Origin: Bugulina stolonifera
Taxonomy: Eukaryota > Bryozoa > Gymnolaemata > Cheilostomatida > Bugulidae
Assembly (NCBI GenBank): GCA_935421135.1
Contig: OW285187.1
Span: forward strand, 31,250,818 to 31,314,817
Reading direction: 5' to 3'
DNA length: 64,000 bases
Shown piece by piece: positions 62,349 to 64,000 of the stretch; the stretch's first letter is position 1; each line of letters starts with the position of its first letter. Below the pieces are notes generated by a model that had not been told where the DNA came from, did no database searches, and saw only the letters and a program-made list of their open reading frames with translations. The translations under genes were made by a program, and so were the position numbers.

Positions 62349-64000
62349 CTGAAAATCAAGTAAATATGCAACAAATTCATCACAACATTGTTTATCTAAT
62401 AGCAAATAGATAGTACATAAATTGGTTTGGGTTTTTCCACCAACAAACAAATCACCACTATTATTATGCTAATTGGAAAGGAACTTTAGTGTGCTTTTCT
62501 ACACTTGTTCACATAGAATGGATACGACAACTCCAATCTTCATTTGCAATAGTGAAAGTTGTCAGCACATGAAGTCATGCATGTTGTGGGACAGGTACAA
62601 ATAATGATAATAATATGCTCTCTACAATGTTGTATCTACTATGCTGTCAGTGTTCAAAGTGTTAGTACATGGGAGAACATAATGTGCACCCACGTCATTT
62701 TGAGTGGTTACACGATTAGCAAGCGTGTACCCTCTTGTTAGTGTTACTGACTTTTCATGGTTAGCGTTTGATTTTTCTGGTTGCTTAGCAATTACGCTGA
62801 TCAATTGTCCAATTGCATACGGTGATAAACATACGTCTATAGTCTTGTTCTACATGTATATATACAAAAGTAGCAAACATTCAACCTGAAGTCTCAGAGA
62901 CAGCTGCAAGTTTTCTTTTGGACATAGCCAACTCACAAATAAAATCATTTTTAATGACTAATCAAATCTTTCGAGTTGCAAGTCAATTCTTTGCATGAAC
63001 CCATAGATTCAAGTTGTTTTCAAATTATCTAGACCGGCCACAAATCCAGTTCAATTCAATTCTTTTCTTGATTAGCTAAAGTTCTTTGTAGGGTTATTGG
63101 GCTACTACATATGTATTCAAATTTTGATGGAATATTATAACTTAAACGTCAAATGTTTCCAGAAGTTCAGACCTTAAGCCAAAATATGATATAATTTCTC
63201 TAATTTTGATTGCGATTATTTCTATTCATTGAAATTTGCAGCTTCTCAAAGAAAACTGATTTATGGAATATTTCAACATAATGACGTGGATGTTAAGTGT
63301 CCTTGGACTTTGTCAATTCAAGTCACAAGCTTTTGATAGCAATATATCCAAGTCATGAGTCATTTTATTGAACCGCTAATTGCTGCTTGAATCAACTGGG
63401 TGAGAGTCTTTATCTCGAGTGTGGCATCTCTGACTAAAGGTGATACAGATTCACAACTGTAACTGTTTGGCGTCAATACATAAGCTATAACCTAACAAGT
63501 ATGATGTTATTCAAGAAATACCATATTTTGTAACAAGTAATGATGAAAAAAAACTTTAAGAACTCCAAATTCTTGAAGCAATATTGTGGCCGAGGTTCTA
63601 CTCTGCACTCCTGTCATATTTGCTGGAGAATGTTGTACCATTGACTGGGAGTGCACCCACCTCTTTTGTTCCACTTCAAATACTGAATGCTGACTATACT
63701 TGAAGCCTACATGTATGAAGCAGAATTAGCATTCATTCTTGTTGGATTTTCGCAGGAATTAACAGTTACTAAATCCAGTCTAGGAGACATCTACATGTAT
63801 ATGTTATGGTTAGAGTTTGTGGTAAAAGCGGACAACTTACAAAATGAAGAGAAGACAGCTCTCATTCAGTGCTACATTATAACATATATTATGATGATTC
63901 TTGTTACAGATTTAGTGCAAATTTTTGCCTCGTTTTCGCTATCAAAATAACTGTGTAAACAGGAAAACCGCACGACGTTCATGTCATATACCCTCAGAGC
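62349..64000. other. Right edge, upstream part of the aminopeptidase gene
   Basis: The N-terminal exons of the aminopeptidase should lie here or beyond the window, but none could be matched. A minus-strand ATG at 62923-62925 opens 13 codons ending near a weak GTTGAA donor; it is too short to support. The 87-codon plus frame at 63687-63950 has no recognisable family. Confidence 0.45.

Noticed and set aside
62885..62925. Short minus-strand start (MSKRKLA) as aminopeptidase first exon
   Set aside because: Thirteen codons with a weak donor and no downstream exon linking it to 62348; not enough support.

Overview
The window looks like nuclear DNA of an early-branching animal, most likely a sponge (demosponge-like). 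The host DNA is AT-rich, genes are dense and split by many short GT-AG introns, and the gene set is metazoan, including a Wnt ligand. The species cannot be named from sequence alone. I assembled exons by hand by following splice phase. Every model below keeps an open frame across all its joins.

Layout: SMG1 3' part (+, 500-7637); SF3B6 (-, 8402-10845), head to head with RPL7 (+, 11222-12706); beta-glucuronidase (-, 14251-19385); a gene-poor 4.4 kb gap; NAE1/APPBP1 (+, 23794-30732); GOSR1 (-, 31242-35685); a Wnt gene (-, 37668-52888); and an M1 zinc aminopeptidase (-, 54221-62348, N-terminus not found). The host genes are unrelated housekeeping or signalling genes with no shared pathway. Pairs are often tail to tail with short gaps.

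The striking object is a 9,650 bp mobile element at 41809-51458 inside Wnt intron 2. It has 544 bp terminal inverted repeats that appear identical, begins with AG, and is flanked by the 6 bp duplication CATATG, as expected for a Polinton/Maverick-type integration. It carries only two convincing genes. One is a 1453-residue viral/organellar-type family B DNA polymerase with N-terminal zinc fingers. The other is a 405-residue two-repeat basic protein that I do not recognise, possibly a single-strand DNA-binding protein. They are transcribed away from a 770 bp inverted array of 31 bp repeats that could be an origin or shared promoter. Both genes contain spliceosomal introns. I see no integrase, protease, packaging ATPase or capsid gene. 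It may be a reduced Polinton relative moved in trans, or a new replicative transposon type.

The rest of the accessory content is small: several miniature inverted-repeat elements with target duplications, a tRNA-derived SINE with an 11 bp duplication, a 384 bp repeat present twice, short hairpins, a 55 bp near-perfect palindrome and many tandem arrays in introns.
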